Origin: an uncultured Lachnospiraceae bacterium
GTDB taxonomy: Bacteria; Bacillota; Clostridia; Lachnospirales; Lachnospiraceae
NCBI GenBank assembly: GCA_905199445.1
Contig: CAJKGK010000006.1
Location: 1 to 64,000, forward strand
Length of the DNA stretch: 64,000 bases
Reading direction: 5' to 3'
The position numbers and the translations under genes are program-made. Of this stretch, positions 42,152 through 51,137 are shown one piece after another. The first letter of the stretch is position 1. Every line of letters begins with the position of its first letter. The notes beneath the pieces are model-generated. The model was given only the letters and a program-made list of their open reading frames with translations, made no database searches and was not told the DNA's origin.

Positions 42152-42298
42152 ATGTCCATGAAACGACTGATTGGTTTTGCCTTATTTTGGATCGCTGTTG
42201 GTATGATGATCATGCTGCTGATGAAGTTCAGCCTTTTAAGCTTGTGCGTGCTTATATTCTTTCTCGTTTTAGGATATAACATGTTTAACTGTCGATAG
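42152..42298 (+). CDS. Small membrane protein, 48 residues
   Basis: A short frame encodes MSMKRLIGFALFWIAVGMM followed by another hydrophobic stretch ending LVLGYNMFNCR. It has a basic N-terminus and two close hydrophobic helices, or one long one. GATGATCAGG is a weak site upstream. It lies between ytfJ and the FHA gene in the same direction, with small gaps, which supports a real gene. Function unknown. Confidence 0.6.
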   Translation: MSMKRLIGFALFWIAVGMMIMLLMKFSLLSLCVLIFFLVLGYNMFNCR

Positions 42299-42321
42299 AA
42301 TTGCAACACAGGAGGAAAACG

Positions 42322-43572
42322 ATGAATATTGATAAATTTACAATAGATACACAGCCTTTTGAAAAGACGCTGACCTTTCGGCTGGCGTCACCGGCCCTGG
42401 ATCAGTCTGCGGCGGCTGCGCTGGGGGAATGGAACAGTCCGTTAATTTACGGAGAGTTTGATAAAAATAATATTTATTATGATATTACAGGCAGGGTTCC
42501 TCTGCGTCAGACGCTGGGGCATCCGCTGTCCTGTGAGGAGGCTGTGAATTTATTTATTTCTGTGGCAGATGCCATTTTATATGCCCAGGAAAATGCCGTT
42601 CACCCTAAATATGTGATTCTGGATTCAGATCTTGTTTTTGTCTCCGAAGCCAGCGGGGCTATACGGTTAATCTGCGTTCCCACGTTAGACGGCGGACTGC
42701 AGAATAAGCCGCTGAGGGCCTATATTAAAGAGCTGGTTGTTAATATGCAGTATGATGAAATGGAAAATCTGGAATATATTGGGAAGATCATCAATTATTT
42801 GAATCGAAACAAAAAATTGGATCCAGAAGCATTTATTGAGTTTCTGGAAGGCCTTTTGGATCGCCAGGCCGCTTATATTAAAGGCGATGAGGCTGTGATT
42901 CCTCAGGTACAGCCGACAGCGTCTGCTCCGGGGTATAAAAAAGCCGCAGCAGCTCTGGAGCATCCTGTAAAAACGGCAGAGGATGTTAAAGAGGCTGTGT
43001 CCTTGCCGCCTCAGTCCGATGGATGGGACGAAAGGCCCCAGGAAAATGTTCAGGAAAATGAGGTGGATATAGAGAGCGTCTTAAAGAATATCGAGGCCGA
43101 AGCGATGGATGTGGCTCATCATTCGCGGCAGGAGGACAAAGGTGCAGATGACCTTGCTGAAGTCTTTAAAAGCATGGATACATCGGCGGAGGCACCAAAG
43201 GAAATTCATTATGAAACACCGATACAGTCCGTGGCTTCAGAGGTGATCAGCGAGGACGCTCATCATCTCCACACAGCAAGACCGTATATGATCCGGATGA
43301 AAAACGGAGAAAAGGTTGTGATCGACAAAGATGAATTTAAAATTGGAAAAATTCCGGGAATGGCAGATTATCTTCTGAGCGATAATCCTGCGGTGAGTCG
43401 TATGCATGCCATTATCCACAGAATCGACGGCGCCTATTATGTATGTGACAATTATTCCACAAATGCTACTTACCTTAATGGAGAGCAGCTGGAACCGGGC
43501 AAAAATTATCTTTTGATCAGCGGTGTACGTATTGATTTTGCAAATGATGAATTTACATATTACATGGATTAG
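42322..43572 (+). CDS. FHA-domain protein with DUF6382-like N-terminus
   Basis: The 416-residue protein has an N-terminal conserved domain (to about residue 180; similar to DUF6382), an acidic linker and a C-terminal FHA domain: FKIGKIPGMADYLLSDNPAV, SRMHAIIHRI and NYSTNATYLNGEQL. FHA domains bind phosphothreonine, so it may act under a Ser/Thr kinase, though none is in the window. ACAGGAGGAAAACG precedes ATG 42322; a start 21 bases upstream lacks a site. A terminator follows. Confidence 0.88.
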   Translation: MNIDKFTIDTQPFEKTLTFRLASPALDQSAAAALGEWNSPLIYGEFDKNNIYYDITGRVPLRQTLGHPLSCEEAVNLFISVADAILYAQENAVHPKYVILDSDLVFVSEASGAIRLICVPTLDGGLQNKPLRAYIKELVVNMQYDEMENLEYIGKIINYLNRNKKLDPEAFIEFLEGLLDRQAAYIKGDEAVIPQVQPTASAPGYKKAAAALEHPVKTAEDVKEAVSLPPQSDGWDERPQENVQENEVDIESVLKNIEAEAMDVAHHSRQEDKGADDLAEVFKSMDTSAEAPKEIHYETPIQSVASEVISEDAHHLHTARPYMIRMKNGEKVVIDKDEFKIGKIPGMADYLLSDNPAVSRMHAIIHRIDGAYYVCDNYSTNATYLNGEQLEPGKNYLLISGVRIDFANDEFTYYMD

Positions 43573-43624
43573 GCCTTAATATTTCTTACAGAAATTTAAA
43601 CAATTAGTCCGATAATTTTCAGAC

Positions 43625-43678
43625 AAAAGCAGAGCATTCCTGTGTATAATAAAGATACACGAAGCTCTGCTTTTTTTC
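43625..43678 (+). terminator. Terminator after the FHA gene
   Basis: AAAAGCAGAGC pairs with GCTCTGCTTTT, with a second inner stem GTGTAT/ATACAC, followed by TTTTTTT. Confidence 0.9.
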
Positions 43679-43723
43679 CTTCCAAAAAAGCGGAGCGTTA
43701 CAAAAGAAAAGAGGGGATTGATT

Positions 43724-45196
43724 ATGGAAGAAAACTCAAAACACAGGCAGAGACGGCAGCTCGAGAGAATCCGCAGGGAAAGGCGAAAGAAAATTGCAAT
43801 TATCGTTTTGTCGGTTGTGATCATTGTAGGCGCTGCGGGTGCGGTGATGATGAACCTGGCCGGCACAAAAAAACCGGACAGTGGCAAAGACAATGTTTTG
43901 ATTTCTGAGAAACCGTCAGAATCGGGTGTTGAAAGCGAGACATCGGCTGCAAATGCTGCCCGCCAGGAGGCGATTCGTCTTGCAGAGCGTACGGCGGCTA
44001 TGTATGATTATGATCGGGCGATTGATATGCTTAAGGGGATTGAAGGCTATGATGCCGATCAACAGCTTCAGAACCTGACAGCAGATTATGCACAGAAAAA
44101 GTCCCAGCTTGTGCCTTGGGCGGATATGACTCAGGTGACTCACATTTTTTTTCATTCTCTGATTTATGATACTCAAAAAGCGTTTAACGGACCGCCAAGC
44201 TCAGAGGTTGACGGTTATAATGCATATATGACGACCGTTGATGAATTTAATCAAATCATGGAGTCCATGTATGCGCGGGGGTATGTTCTGATCAGTCTTC
44301 ATGACCTGGTAAAGACTCAGACCGACGAAAACGGCAATACCGTTTTTGTGCCCAATGACGGGCTTATGCTGCCGCCGGATAAAAAACCGTTTATTTTGTC
44401 TCAGGATGATGTGTGTTTTTACCACTATATGGATGGTGACGGGTTTGCGACAAAGATTGTACTGGATGAAAACGGAAAGCCGACCTGCGAATATGTTCAG
44501 GATGACGGAACTGTTGTTACCGGTGATTATGAATTGGTTCCGCTGCTTAATGCCTTTATCGAGAAACATCCGGATTTTTCCTATCGGGGAAGAAAAGGTA
44601 TACTGGCGCTCACAGGGTATGACGGCGTTTTAGGATATCGGACCGACCCGGCATATAAGGATCCCAATTCGGAGCATCTTGTAGATGATCAGAGAGCTTT
44701 TTTGGCAGCACACCCTGAGTTTAACTGGGAGCAGGAGGTGGAGCAGGCTAAAATTGTAGCGCAGGCACTGAAGGATGACGGCTGGGAATTTGCCAGCCAT
44801 ACATGGGGACATATTAATTTGACAGAAGCGTCTCTGGAACGAATTCAAAATGATACACAGCGCTGGGAAGATAATGTGGTTCCCATTATCGGAGCCACAG
44901 ATTTGATGATTTTTCCCCACGGTGCCGATATTGGTGACTGGCATGTATATGCGTCGGATAATGCCAAATTGAATTATTTTAAGGAACATGGTTTTAATTA
45001 TTTCTGTAATGTAGATGGAGCCAAATATTTTGTTCAGATCCAGAGTAATTATGTAAGAACCGGCCGGAGAAATGTGGATGGGTACAGAATGTATGATGCC
45101 ATTGTACATCCGGAACGGGAGTGGTTTACTGATTTGTTTGATGTGAATGAGGTTTTTGACTCTGCAAGGCCGACCCCGGTACCAGGTGTTTTATAA
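43724..45196 (+). CDS. Membrane-anchored polysaccharide deacetylase
   Basis: The 490-residue protein has a basic cytoplasmic start (RQRRQLERIRRERRKK), one helix (IAIIVLSVVIIVGAAGAVMM) and an extracellular part with deacetylase (NodB) motifs: FILSQDDVCFY (Asp pair), SHTWGH (His-x-x-x-His) and MIFPHGADIG. It is longer than typical deacetylases, with inserts between motifs 1 and 2. The substrate may be peptidoglycan or another cell-surface glycan. ATG 43724 follows GAGGGGATTGATT. Confidence 0.85.
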   Translation: MEENSKHRQRRQLERIRRERRKKIAIIVLSVVIIVGAAGAVMMNLAGTKKPDSGKDNVLISEKPSESGVESETSAANAARQEAIRLAERTAAMYDYDRAIDMLKGIEGYDADQQLQNLTADYAQKKSQLVPWADMTQVTHIFFHSLIYDTQKAFNGPPSSEVDGYNAYMTTVDEFNQIMESMYARGYVLISLHDLVKTQTDENGNTVFVPNDGLMLPPDKKPFILSQDDVCFYHYMDGDGFATKIVLDENGKPTCEYVQDDGTVVTGDYELVPLLNAFIEKHPDFSYRGRKGILALTGYDGVLGYRTDPAYKDPNSEHLVDDQRAFLAAHPEFNWEQEVEQAKIVAQALKDDGWEFASHTWGHINLTEASLERIQNDTQRWEDNVVPIIGATDLMIFPHGADIGDWHVYASDNAKLNYFKEHGFNYFCNVDGAKYFVQIQSNYVRTGRRNVDGYRMYDAIVHPEREWFTDLFDVNEVFDSARPTPVPGVL

Positions 45197-45257
45197 ACAT
45201 GGGGGGACCGGAGCGGGTCATACAGATCATGTAAGACAGGGAAGATGATGAAAGAAA

Positions 45258-45306
45258 AAAAGTGTGCCTCCGGATTCGTAAACAGAATCTGGAAGCACAC
45301 TTTTTT
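45258..45306. terminator. Bidirectional terminator between deacetylase and rpmB
   Basis: AAAAGTGTGCCTCCGGATTC pairs, with two mismatches, with GAATCTGGAAGCACACTTTT. The A-run and T-run on either side fit use by both convergent genes. Confidence 0.9.
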
Positions 45307-45316
45307 ATAATTTCAA

Positions 45317-45502
45317 TTAAGCTCTTTCAACTAAACCGGACTTTAAGCAGGAAGTACAAACGTACATTTTCTTTGCAGCACCGTTGACGTTTACTTTAAC
45401 TTTTTTGATGTTGGATTTCCACATTTTGTTATTTCTTCTATGTGAATGAGACACCTGAATTCCGAAATGAGCACCTTTGTCACAAATTGCACATTTAGCC
45501 AT
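45317..45502 (-). CDS. rpmB: 50S ribosomal protein L28
   Basis: The 61-residue protein matches bacterial L28: MAKCAICDKGAHFGIQVSHS, HRRNNKMWKSNIKKV and VCTSCLKSG. It has both Cys pairs (CAIC and CTSC), the zinc-binding form. AAGGAGGTG directly upstream sets the start. As in other Firmicutes it is divergent from the asp23-fakA-recG genes. Confidence 0.97.
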   Translation of the reverse strand: MAKCAICDKGAHFGIQVSHSHRRNNKMWKSNIKKVKVNVNGAAKKMYVCTSCLKSGLVERA

Positions 45503-45553
45503 AAATAAACACCTCCTTGAGTGAATTAACCTTCGCAGGCTTACAACAAACCC

Positions 45554-45582
45554 ATTTTAACAGAAAGGATTCTTAAATGCAA
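45554..45582 (-). promoter_or_regulatory. Promoter of rpmB
   Basis: On the minus strand, TTGCAT (45577-45582) and TAAAAT (45554-45559) are separated by 17 bases. Confidence 0.6.
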
Positions 45583-45643
45583 GTGGAAATCGGCAATATT
45601 TTTGAAAAAATTTTGTTTTTTGTAAAATAATCGAAATTAACCG

Positions 45644-45672
45644 TTTGCTTTTTGCTAAAAAGCGGGTATAAT
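45644..45672 (+). promoter_or_regulatory. Promoter of the asp23-fakA unit
   Basis: A perfect TATAAT (45667-45672) has TTTGCT or TTGCTT 16-17 bases upstream (45644-45650). It precedes the Asp23 gene by about 41 bases. Confidence 0.65.
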
Positions 45673-45712
45673 ACATATAGAAATTCAATCATATTAAATT
45701 GGAGGTATATCT

Positions 45713-46069
45713 ATGAAGGGTCGAGTTACTACGGATATTGGTCAGATAAATGTAGATATGGACGTCATTGCAAAATATGCAGGTTTGACAGCAATTGAGT
45801 GCTTTGGCATTGTCGGTATGGCCATGGTCAGCATGAAAGACGGCCTGACAAAGCTGTTAAAGCGTGAAAGCCTTGCCAAAGGTGTGGATGTCACCATTGA
45901 GGACAATGTGCTTCATATAAATTTCCATGTGATCGTTGCTTACGGTGTCAGCATTGCCACTGTAGCCGATAACTTAATGAGTAATGTTAAGTACAAGGTG
46001 GAGGAATTCACCGGTATTAAGGTTGGCACGGTCAACGTTTTTGTTGAAGGTGTGCGCGTGATTGATTAA
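45713..46069 (+). CDS. Asp23/Gls24-family protein
   Basis: The 118-residue protein has the family pattern: GRVTTDIGQINVDMDVIAKY near the start, a conserved VHINFHVIV-like strand and KVEEFTGIKVGTVNVFVEGV. These proteins are linked to envelope homeostasis; the smaller Firmicutes member next to the DAK2 gene is of the YloU type. The FakA-like gene follows by 26 bases, the usual order. TTGGAGG precedes ATG. Confidence 0.92.
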   Translation: MKGRVTTDIGQINVDMDVIAKYAGLTAIECFGIVGMAMVSMKDGLTKLLKRESLAKGVDVTIEDNVLHINFHVIVAYGVSIATVADNLMSNVKYKVEEFTGIKVGTVNVFVEGVRVID

Positions 46070-46095
46070 TTACAGTTTTAAGGAGGAATTATAAA

Positions 46096-47784
46096 GTGGC
46101 TATAAATGCAATCGACGCCGGTATGCTTCAGAAGATGTTCCTTTCAGGGGCAAAAAGAATCGAGGGAAAAAAGGAGTGGATTAACGAACTGAACGTTTTC
46201 CCTGTACCGGATGGAGATACAGGTACAAATATGTCATTGACCATCATGGCAGCTGCAAAGGAAGTTGGACAGATTGCAGAGCCTACGATGGAAAATCTGG
46301 CTAAGGCCATTTCCATGGGCGCTTTAAGAGGCGCAAGAGGAAATTCAGGTGTGATCTTATCCCAGCTTTTTCGGGGATTTACCAAAGAGATCAAGGAGTA
46401 CGATGAAATCAATATGTCCATCATGGCTGATGCCTTTGCAAGAGCCACGGAGACGGCCTATAAAGCCGTCATGAAGCCAAAGGAGGGGACGATTCTTACC
46501 GTTGCCCGGGGAATGGCTGAAAAGATTGAAGAAGTGGCCATTGACTGTGATGATCTGGAGGAAGGTTTAAAGCAGGTGCTTGAGCACGGTGATTACGTGC
46601 TCAGTCAGACACCGGAGCTGCTTCCTGTATTAAAACAGGCCGGTGTTGTGGATTCCGGTGGACAGGGCTTGATGGAAGTGCTTAAAGGTGCCTATGACTG
46701 TCTGATTGGCAAGGAGACGGATATTGAGATTCAGGTGTCCAAAGATTCATTGGCGGGTACAGGTGTTCCTGCCGGTGAGATTGACACTGCAGACATTAAA
46801 TTCGGTTATTGTACTGAATTTATTGTGATGCTGGAAAAGGAATTTACAGAAGACACGGAGCATGAATTTAAACAGTTTCTTTCTTCCATCGGTGATTCCA
46901 TTGTATGTGTGTGGCTGGATGATATCGTTAAGGTTCATGTACATACCAATGATCCCGGGCTGGCGATCCAAAAAGGTTTAAGCTATGGTTCCCTGACAAG
47001 CATGAAGATTGATAATATGCGGGAAGAACACCATGAAAAGGTGATTAAAGATGCCCAGAAGGTTGCCGAAAAGCAGCTGGAAGAAGAAAAGGCCAAAGCG
47101 GAGCTTAAAAAGGAAATACCCAGAAAAGAAGCCGGATTTATTGCGGTTTCTGTGGGAGAAGGGCTGAATGAGATTTTTAAAGGACTTGGTGTGGATTATA
47201 TTATTGAAGGCGGCCAGACCATGAATCCAAGCACAGAGGATATGCTTAATGCCATTGATCAGGTAAATGCAGATACCATTTATATTCTTCCCAACAACAA
47301 AAATATTATCCTGGCAGCAGAACAGGCAAAAAATCTGACTGAAGATAAGGAGATTGTAGTCATTCCTTCTAAGACTGTGCCTCAGGGAATTACAGCCATT
47401 ATTAACTATGTTCAGGGTCAGCCTGCCTCTGAAAATGCACGGCGTATGACCGATGAAATGAAAAATGTTAAATCCGGCCAGGTGACCTATGCTGTCAGAG
47501 ATACAATTATTGATGATAAGCAGATTAAAGAAGGCAATATTATGGGTATTGGTGACAGTGCGATTCTCGCTGTCGGTGAGGACGTTGCACAGACAACCCT
47601 CAGTCTTTTGGATGCTATGATTGATGAGGATTCTGAACTGATCAGTATCTATTACGGTCAGGAAATCGATGAGGACACAGCCGCCCAGCTCAGTGATGCG
47701 GTAGAGGAAAAATACCCGGATTGCGATGTGGAACTGCAGCGCGGTGGACAGCCGATTTATTATTATATTGTTTCTGTAGAATAA
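46096..47784 (+). CDS. DAK2-domain protein, fatty acid kinase-like (FakA/YloV)
   Basis: The 562-residue protein starts with a DhaL/DAK2 kinase domain (NELNVFPVPDGDTGTNMS with metal-binding Asp; RGARGNSGVILSQLFRG) and ends in the FakA-type region (VEKYPDCDVELQRGGQPIYY-like end). FakA phosphorylates fatty acids presented by a FakB (DegV) protein for lipid synthesis. No fakB is in the window. The start is GTG 46096, after AAGGAGG. It belongs to the asp23 transcript and is followed by a terminator. Confidence 0.9.
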   Translation: MAINAIDAGMLQKMFLSGAKRIEGKKEWINELNVFPVPDGDTGTNMSLTIMAAAKEVGQIAEPTMENLAKAISMGALRGARGNSGVILSQLFRGFTKEIKEYDEINMSIMADAFARATETAYKAVMKPKEGTILTVARGMAEKIEEVAIDCDDLEEGLKQVLEHGDYVLSQTPELLPVLKQAGVVDSGGQGLMEVLKGAYDCLIGKETDIEIQVSKDSLAGTGVPAGEIDTADIKFGYCTEFIVMLEKEFTEDTEHEFKQFLSSIGDSIVCVWLDDIVKVHVHTNDPGLAIQKGLSYGSLTSMKIDNMREEHHEKVIKDAQKVAEKQLEEEKAKAELKKEIPRKEAGFIAVSVGEGLNEIFKGLGVDYIIEGGQTMNPSTEDMLNAIDQVNADTIYILPNNKNIILAAEQAKNLTEDKEIVVIPSKTVPQGITAIINYVQGQPASENARRMTDEMKNVKSGQVTYAVRDTIIDDKQIKEGNIMGIGDSAILAVGEDVAQTTLSLLDAMIDEDSELISIYYGQEIDEDTAAQLSDAVEEKYPDCDVELQRGGQPIYYYIVSVE

Positions 47785-47836
47785 GCAAAAGCTGCTCAGG
47801 CTGCATATACGTTGGCAGTCTGAGCAGTTTTTGCTT
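47785..47836 (+). terminator. Terminator after the FakA-like gene
   Basis: GCTGCTCAGGCTGC pairs with GCAGTCTGAGCAG with one mismatch, followed by TTTTTGC. Read-through into recG is possible because no strong promoter is evident in the next 150 bases. Confidence 0.78.
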
Positions 47837-47986
47837 TATGGGAAATGATTCGGGAACAGAGATAACTTTCCCGTATGTACAAAAATATAAAGAAAGGAGA
47901 GCCCACTCAAAGAGCAAATATAGAAAAACAAAAGCTCAAGGTGATGCGAATATATCGAATCACATTTTGAATGGCAGGAAGAAACT

Positions 47987-50038
47987 GTGGATGGACAAAG
48001 CAGAGTCAGTATGCTTAAAGGTGTGGGAGAAAAAACAGAAAAAGCGCTGAATAAACTGGGGATTTTTACGGTTCAGGATCTGCTGGAATACTATCCCCGA
48101 AATTATGATATTTTTGAAGCGCCTGTATTTCCGGAGGATGTGGTTGAGGGAAAGGTAATGGCTGTCACATGTACAGTTTTTGAACCGCCGGCCGTGGTCA
48201 GAGCCGGTCGCTTTCCGGTCACGACTCTGAAAATGAAAGGTCCGGGACGGATGCTTTATATGACATGGTATAATATGCCTTATCTGAAAAATACCCTTAA
48301 GAGTGGTGAAACCTTTATTTTCAGGGGAACTGCCATTTTAAAAAGAGGTGGTCTGACGATGGAACAGCCGGAAATATTTACACCGGAGGCGTATGGTTTA
48401 AAACTAAATTCTATGCAGCCTGTTTATCCGCTGACAGAGGGGGTTACCAATAAGCTTTTAATTAAACTGATTGGTCAGGTTCTTGAATCTGTAGATTTGT
48501 CAAGAGAATTTTTGCCTGAAGGAATCAGGGAAAAATACCATTTATCCGAATATAATTTTGCACTGACCCAGATTCATTTCCCGAAGGACTGGGAGCATAT
48601 GCTTCAGGCCAGAAGGCGCCTTGTGTTTGACGAATTTTATATTTTTGCGCTGGCCCTAAAATTTGTAAAAGAACATACCGCTGAGACGCCTAATGCTTAC
48701 AGAATTAAGACTCCTCCGGCATGTGAAAAGCTGATCCGATCCCTCCCGTATGCGCTTACCGGTGGACAGCTGAACGCCTGGGAAGATATTCAAAAAGATA
48801 TGGCATCTGCAAAAGTAATGAATCGTCTGGTGCAGGGTGATGTTGGCTCAGGAAAAACCATAGTGGCAGCTCTGGCCCTTTTATCAGCGGCGCTTTCCGG
48901 TGGTCAGGGCTGTATTATGGCGCCTACGGAAGTCTTAGCTCGTCAGCATTTTGATGCCTTTGAAAAATTGCTGACGCCTTTGGGGGTTCGCATGGAACTT
49001 TTGACAGGATCAATGACGGCCCTTCAAAAGCGTCAGGCCTGCGAGCGAATTAAGGCTCACGAAGCGGATATTATTGTGGGTACTCATGCATTGATTCAGG
49101 ACAAGGTTGCCTATGACCGCCTGGTGCTGGTTGTTACGGATGAGCAGCATCGTTTTGGTGTAAGACAGCGGGAATTTCTGGCAGGAAAAGGTGAAACACC
49201 GCATGTGCTTGTCATGAGCGCTACGCCGATTCCAAGAACATTGGCCATTATACTTTATGGAGATCTGGACATATCCGTGATTGATGAGCTGCCGGCCAGG
49301 CGTTTGCCTATTAAAAACTGTGTGGTCAATACCAGCTATCGGCCAAAGGCTTATGCATTCATCGAAAAGCAGGTGAGAGCCGGCCATCAGGCCTATGTCA
49401 TCTGCCCTATGGTGGAGGAGAGCGAGATGATGGAGGCGGAAAATGTGATTGATTATACAAAACGGATTAGGGCGGCGCTTCCTGAGGATATTACCGTGGC
49501 GTATTTACATGGAAAGCAGAAACCTAAAGAAAAAAATGCCATTATGGAGCGTTTTGGAAACAATGAGATTCAGGTGCTTGTGTCAACGACAGTTGTAGAA
49601 GTGGGGGTTAATGTTCCCAATGCAACGGTGATGATGATTGAAAATTCAGAACGTTTTGGTTTGGCTCAGCTCCATCAGCTGCGAGGCCGGGTTGGGCGGG
49701 GCGATGCACAATCTTACTGTATCTTTGTCAATACATCCGACAAAAAGACGGCTCAGGAACGATTAAATGTGCTGGTAAAATCCAATGATGGTTTTTATAT
49801 TGCCGGAGAGGATTTGAAACTGCGGGGGCCGGGAGACCTTTTTGGATTAAAGCAAAGTGGAATTATGGAGTTTAAAATCGGGGATGTCTTTAATGATATG
49901 GATATACTTAAGGAGGCAACCGTATGTGCAGGGCAGCTGTTTTTGCAGGATGCATTTCTGGAAAAAGAAGCGCATCGGGAATTGAAGCATCGGCTGAATC
50001 GCTATATGAGCCGTACAGGGGATGGCCTGGTTTTGTAA
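47987..50038 (+). CDS. recG: ATP-dependent DNA helicase RecG
   Basis: The 683-residue protein has the N-terminal wedge domain (VGEKTEKALNKLGIFTVQDL), then helicase motifs I QGDVGSGKT, Ia IMAPTEVLARQH, II VVTDEQHRFG, III MSATPIPRTLA and VI HQLRGRVGRG. It remodels stalled replication forks and Holliday junctions. Length is normal. It follows the asp23-fakA unit, the usual Firmicutes order. A ribosome site (AGGAAG) is present; a short frame at 47875-47970 upstream is not called. Confidence 0.97.
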   Translation: MDGQSRVSMLKGVGEKTEKALNKLGIFTVQDLLEYYPRNYDIFEAPVFPEDVVEGKVMAVTCTVFEPPAVVRAGRFPVTTLKMKGPGRMLYMTWYNMPYLKNTLKSGETFIFRGTAILKRGGLTMEQPEIFTPEAYGLKLNSMQPVYPLTEGVTNKLLIKLIGQVLESVDLSREFLPEGIREKYHLSEYNFALTQIHFPKDWEHMLQARRRLVFDEFYIFALALKFVKEHTAETPNAYRIKTPPACEKLIRSLPYALTGGQLNAWEDIQKDMASAKVMNRLVQGDVGSGKTIVAALALLSAALSGGQGCIMAPTEVLARQHFDAFEKLLTPLGVRMELLTGSMTALQKRQACERIKAHEADIIVGTHALIQDKVAYDRLVLVVTDEQHRFGVRQREFLAGKGETPHVLVMSATPIPRTLAIILYGDLDISVIDELPARRLPIKNCVVNTSYRPKAYAFIEKQVRAGHQAYVICPMVEESEMMEAENVIDYTKRIRAALPEDITVAYLHGKQKPKEKNAIMERFGNNEIQVLVSTTVVEVGVNVPNATVMMIENSERFGLAQLHQLRGRVGRGDAQSYCIFVNTSDKKTAQERLNVLVKSNDGFYIAGEDLKLRGPGDLFGLKQSGIMEFKIGDVFNDMDILKEATVCAGQLFLQDAFLEKEAHRELKHRLNRYMSRTGDGLVL

Positions 50039-50100
50039 TTGGCTTTTTGGTTTTGTCATATTTTTGAAAAACTTGCCAGTGTATTGCAGGTGATTATGGT

Positions 50101-50107
50101 CATAATA
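50101..50107 (+). promoter_or_regulatory. Possible SigG-type -10 box of the spore protein gene
   Basis: CATAATA at 50101-50107 fits the forespore sigma-G -10 consensus CATnnTA, and GTGTA lies 17 bases upstream, a poor -35 match. The gene type (SASP) agrees with forespore control. No vegetative promoter is evident. Confidence 0.4.
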
Positions 50108-50151
50108 ATAGTGTCACCAGACAACAACATTTTTAAATGGAGGTTATGGCA

Positions 50152-50361
50152 ATGAACAACAGATCTTCAAACACACCTGAAGTACCTGAAGCAAAAGCTG
50201 CACTGGACAAATTCAAATATGAAGTTGCCAGTGAAATCGGTGTACCTTTAAAGCAGGGCTACAATGGAAATCTGACATCTTATCAGAATGGTTCCGTTGG
50301 CGGTGAGATGGTTCGTCGGATGATCAAACGCCAGGAAGAACAGATGTCCGGTAAGGCCTAA
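50152..50361 (+). CDS. Alpha/beta-type small acid-soluble spore protein
   Basis: The 69-residue protein carries both SASP signatures: ALDKFKYEVASEIGVPL (with the GPR protease cleavage region) and LTSYQNGSVGGEMVRRMI. It coats forespore DNA, protecting it, and supplies amino acids after cleavage at germination. GGAGG at 50139-50143 is 8 bases before ATG 50152; two upstream ATGs overlap it. Shows the organism forms spores. Confidence 0.97.
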   Translation: MNNRSSNTPEVPEAKAALDKFKYEVASEIGVPLKQGYNGNLTSYQNGSVGGEMVRRMIKRQEEQMSGKA

Positions 50362-50368
50362 ATGTTAT

Positions 50369-50443
50369 ACCGCATCCCCAGTCCAATCTAAAAGCAGATA
50401 CTATTAGAGTCTGCAAAAGGAAAAGGCGGGGATGCGGTTTTTT
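50369..50443 (+). terminator. Terminator after the spore protein gene
   Basis: ACCGCATCCCC (50369-50379) pairs with GGGGATGCGGT, followed by TTTTTT. The loop is large and holds a second small stem (GCAGA/TCTGC). Confidence 0.85.
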
Positions 50444-50502
50444 GTGGTGCTGTTTTTAAAAAATTTTCACAAAAAATTAATAGATGGATGGAAAATAACG
50501 CA

Positions 50503-50530
50503 TTGACAAATTGTAAAAGTATACTAAAAT
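50503..50530 (+). promoter_or_regulatory. Promoter of rsmD-coaD
   Basis: TTGACA (50503-50508) and TAAAAT (50525-50530), spacer 16 bases, about 33 bases before rsmD. Confidence 0.7.
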
Positions 50531-50562
50531 AGAAATAGCAGTTTTTAAAAAAAGGTGATTCA

Positions 50563-51132
50563 ATGAGAGTTATTGCAGGAAAAGCGCGAAGATTACAGTT
50601 AAAAACAGTGGACGGGATGGATACCAGACCCACAACGGACAGAATCAAGGAGACTTTGTTTAACATGCTGTCTGACGATATTGGAGACTGCCGTTTTTTG
50701 GATCTGTTTGCGGGAAGCGGAGCTATTGGAATTGAGGCGCTCAGCAGAGGGGCAGCCCTTTCGTGTTTTGTGGAACAGTCGCCAAAGGCTGCTGATTGTA
50801 TTGAAGAAAATCTTAAAGTGACACATCTGGCAGAGGACGGAAGAATTTATCGGAGGGATGTATTGTCTGCGTTGCACATTTTGGAGCGTGAAGCTCGGCC
50901 TTTTGATATTATTTTCATGGACCCGCCATATCATCACTTACTTGAAAAAAGTGTGCTTGAATATTTGGAAAATTCGGTATTGGCCGATCAATATACCATT
51001 ATTGTGGTGGAAGCCAGTCTGGAGACGGATTTTAGCTATCTGGAAGGCAGCCGTTTACATATTTATAAGGAAAAACGGTATAAAACCAATAAGCACATAT
51101 TCATTGAAAAAATACAGGAAGATGAGGAATAA
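50563..51132 (+). CDS. rsmD: 16S rRNA (guanine(966)-N2)-methyltransferase RsmD
   Basis: The 189-residue protein has the N-terminal MRVIAGKARRLQLKTVDG, RPTTDRIKETLFNML, the SAM site LDLFAGSGAIGIEALSRGA and the catalytic FMDPPYHH. It methylates G966 of 16S rRNA in the small subunit. It is paired with coaD, 5 bases downstream, as in nearly all Firmicutes. AAAGGTGATTCA precedes the start. Confidence 0.96.
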   Translation: MRVIAGKARRLQLKTVDGMDTRPTTDRIKETLFNMLSDDIGDCRFLDLFAGSGAIGIEALSRGAALSCFVEQSPKAADCIEENLKVTHLAEDGRIYRRDVLSALHILEREARPFDIIFMDPPYHHLLEKSVLEYLENSVLADQYTIIVVEASLETDFSYLEGSRLHIYKEKRYKTNKHIFIEKIQEDEE

Positions 51133-51137
51133 CAGGC

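Noticed and set aside
47875..47970. 31-codon frame upstream of recG
   Set aside because: It has a possible AAAGGAG-like context only inside itself, no conserved character, and could be chance.
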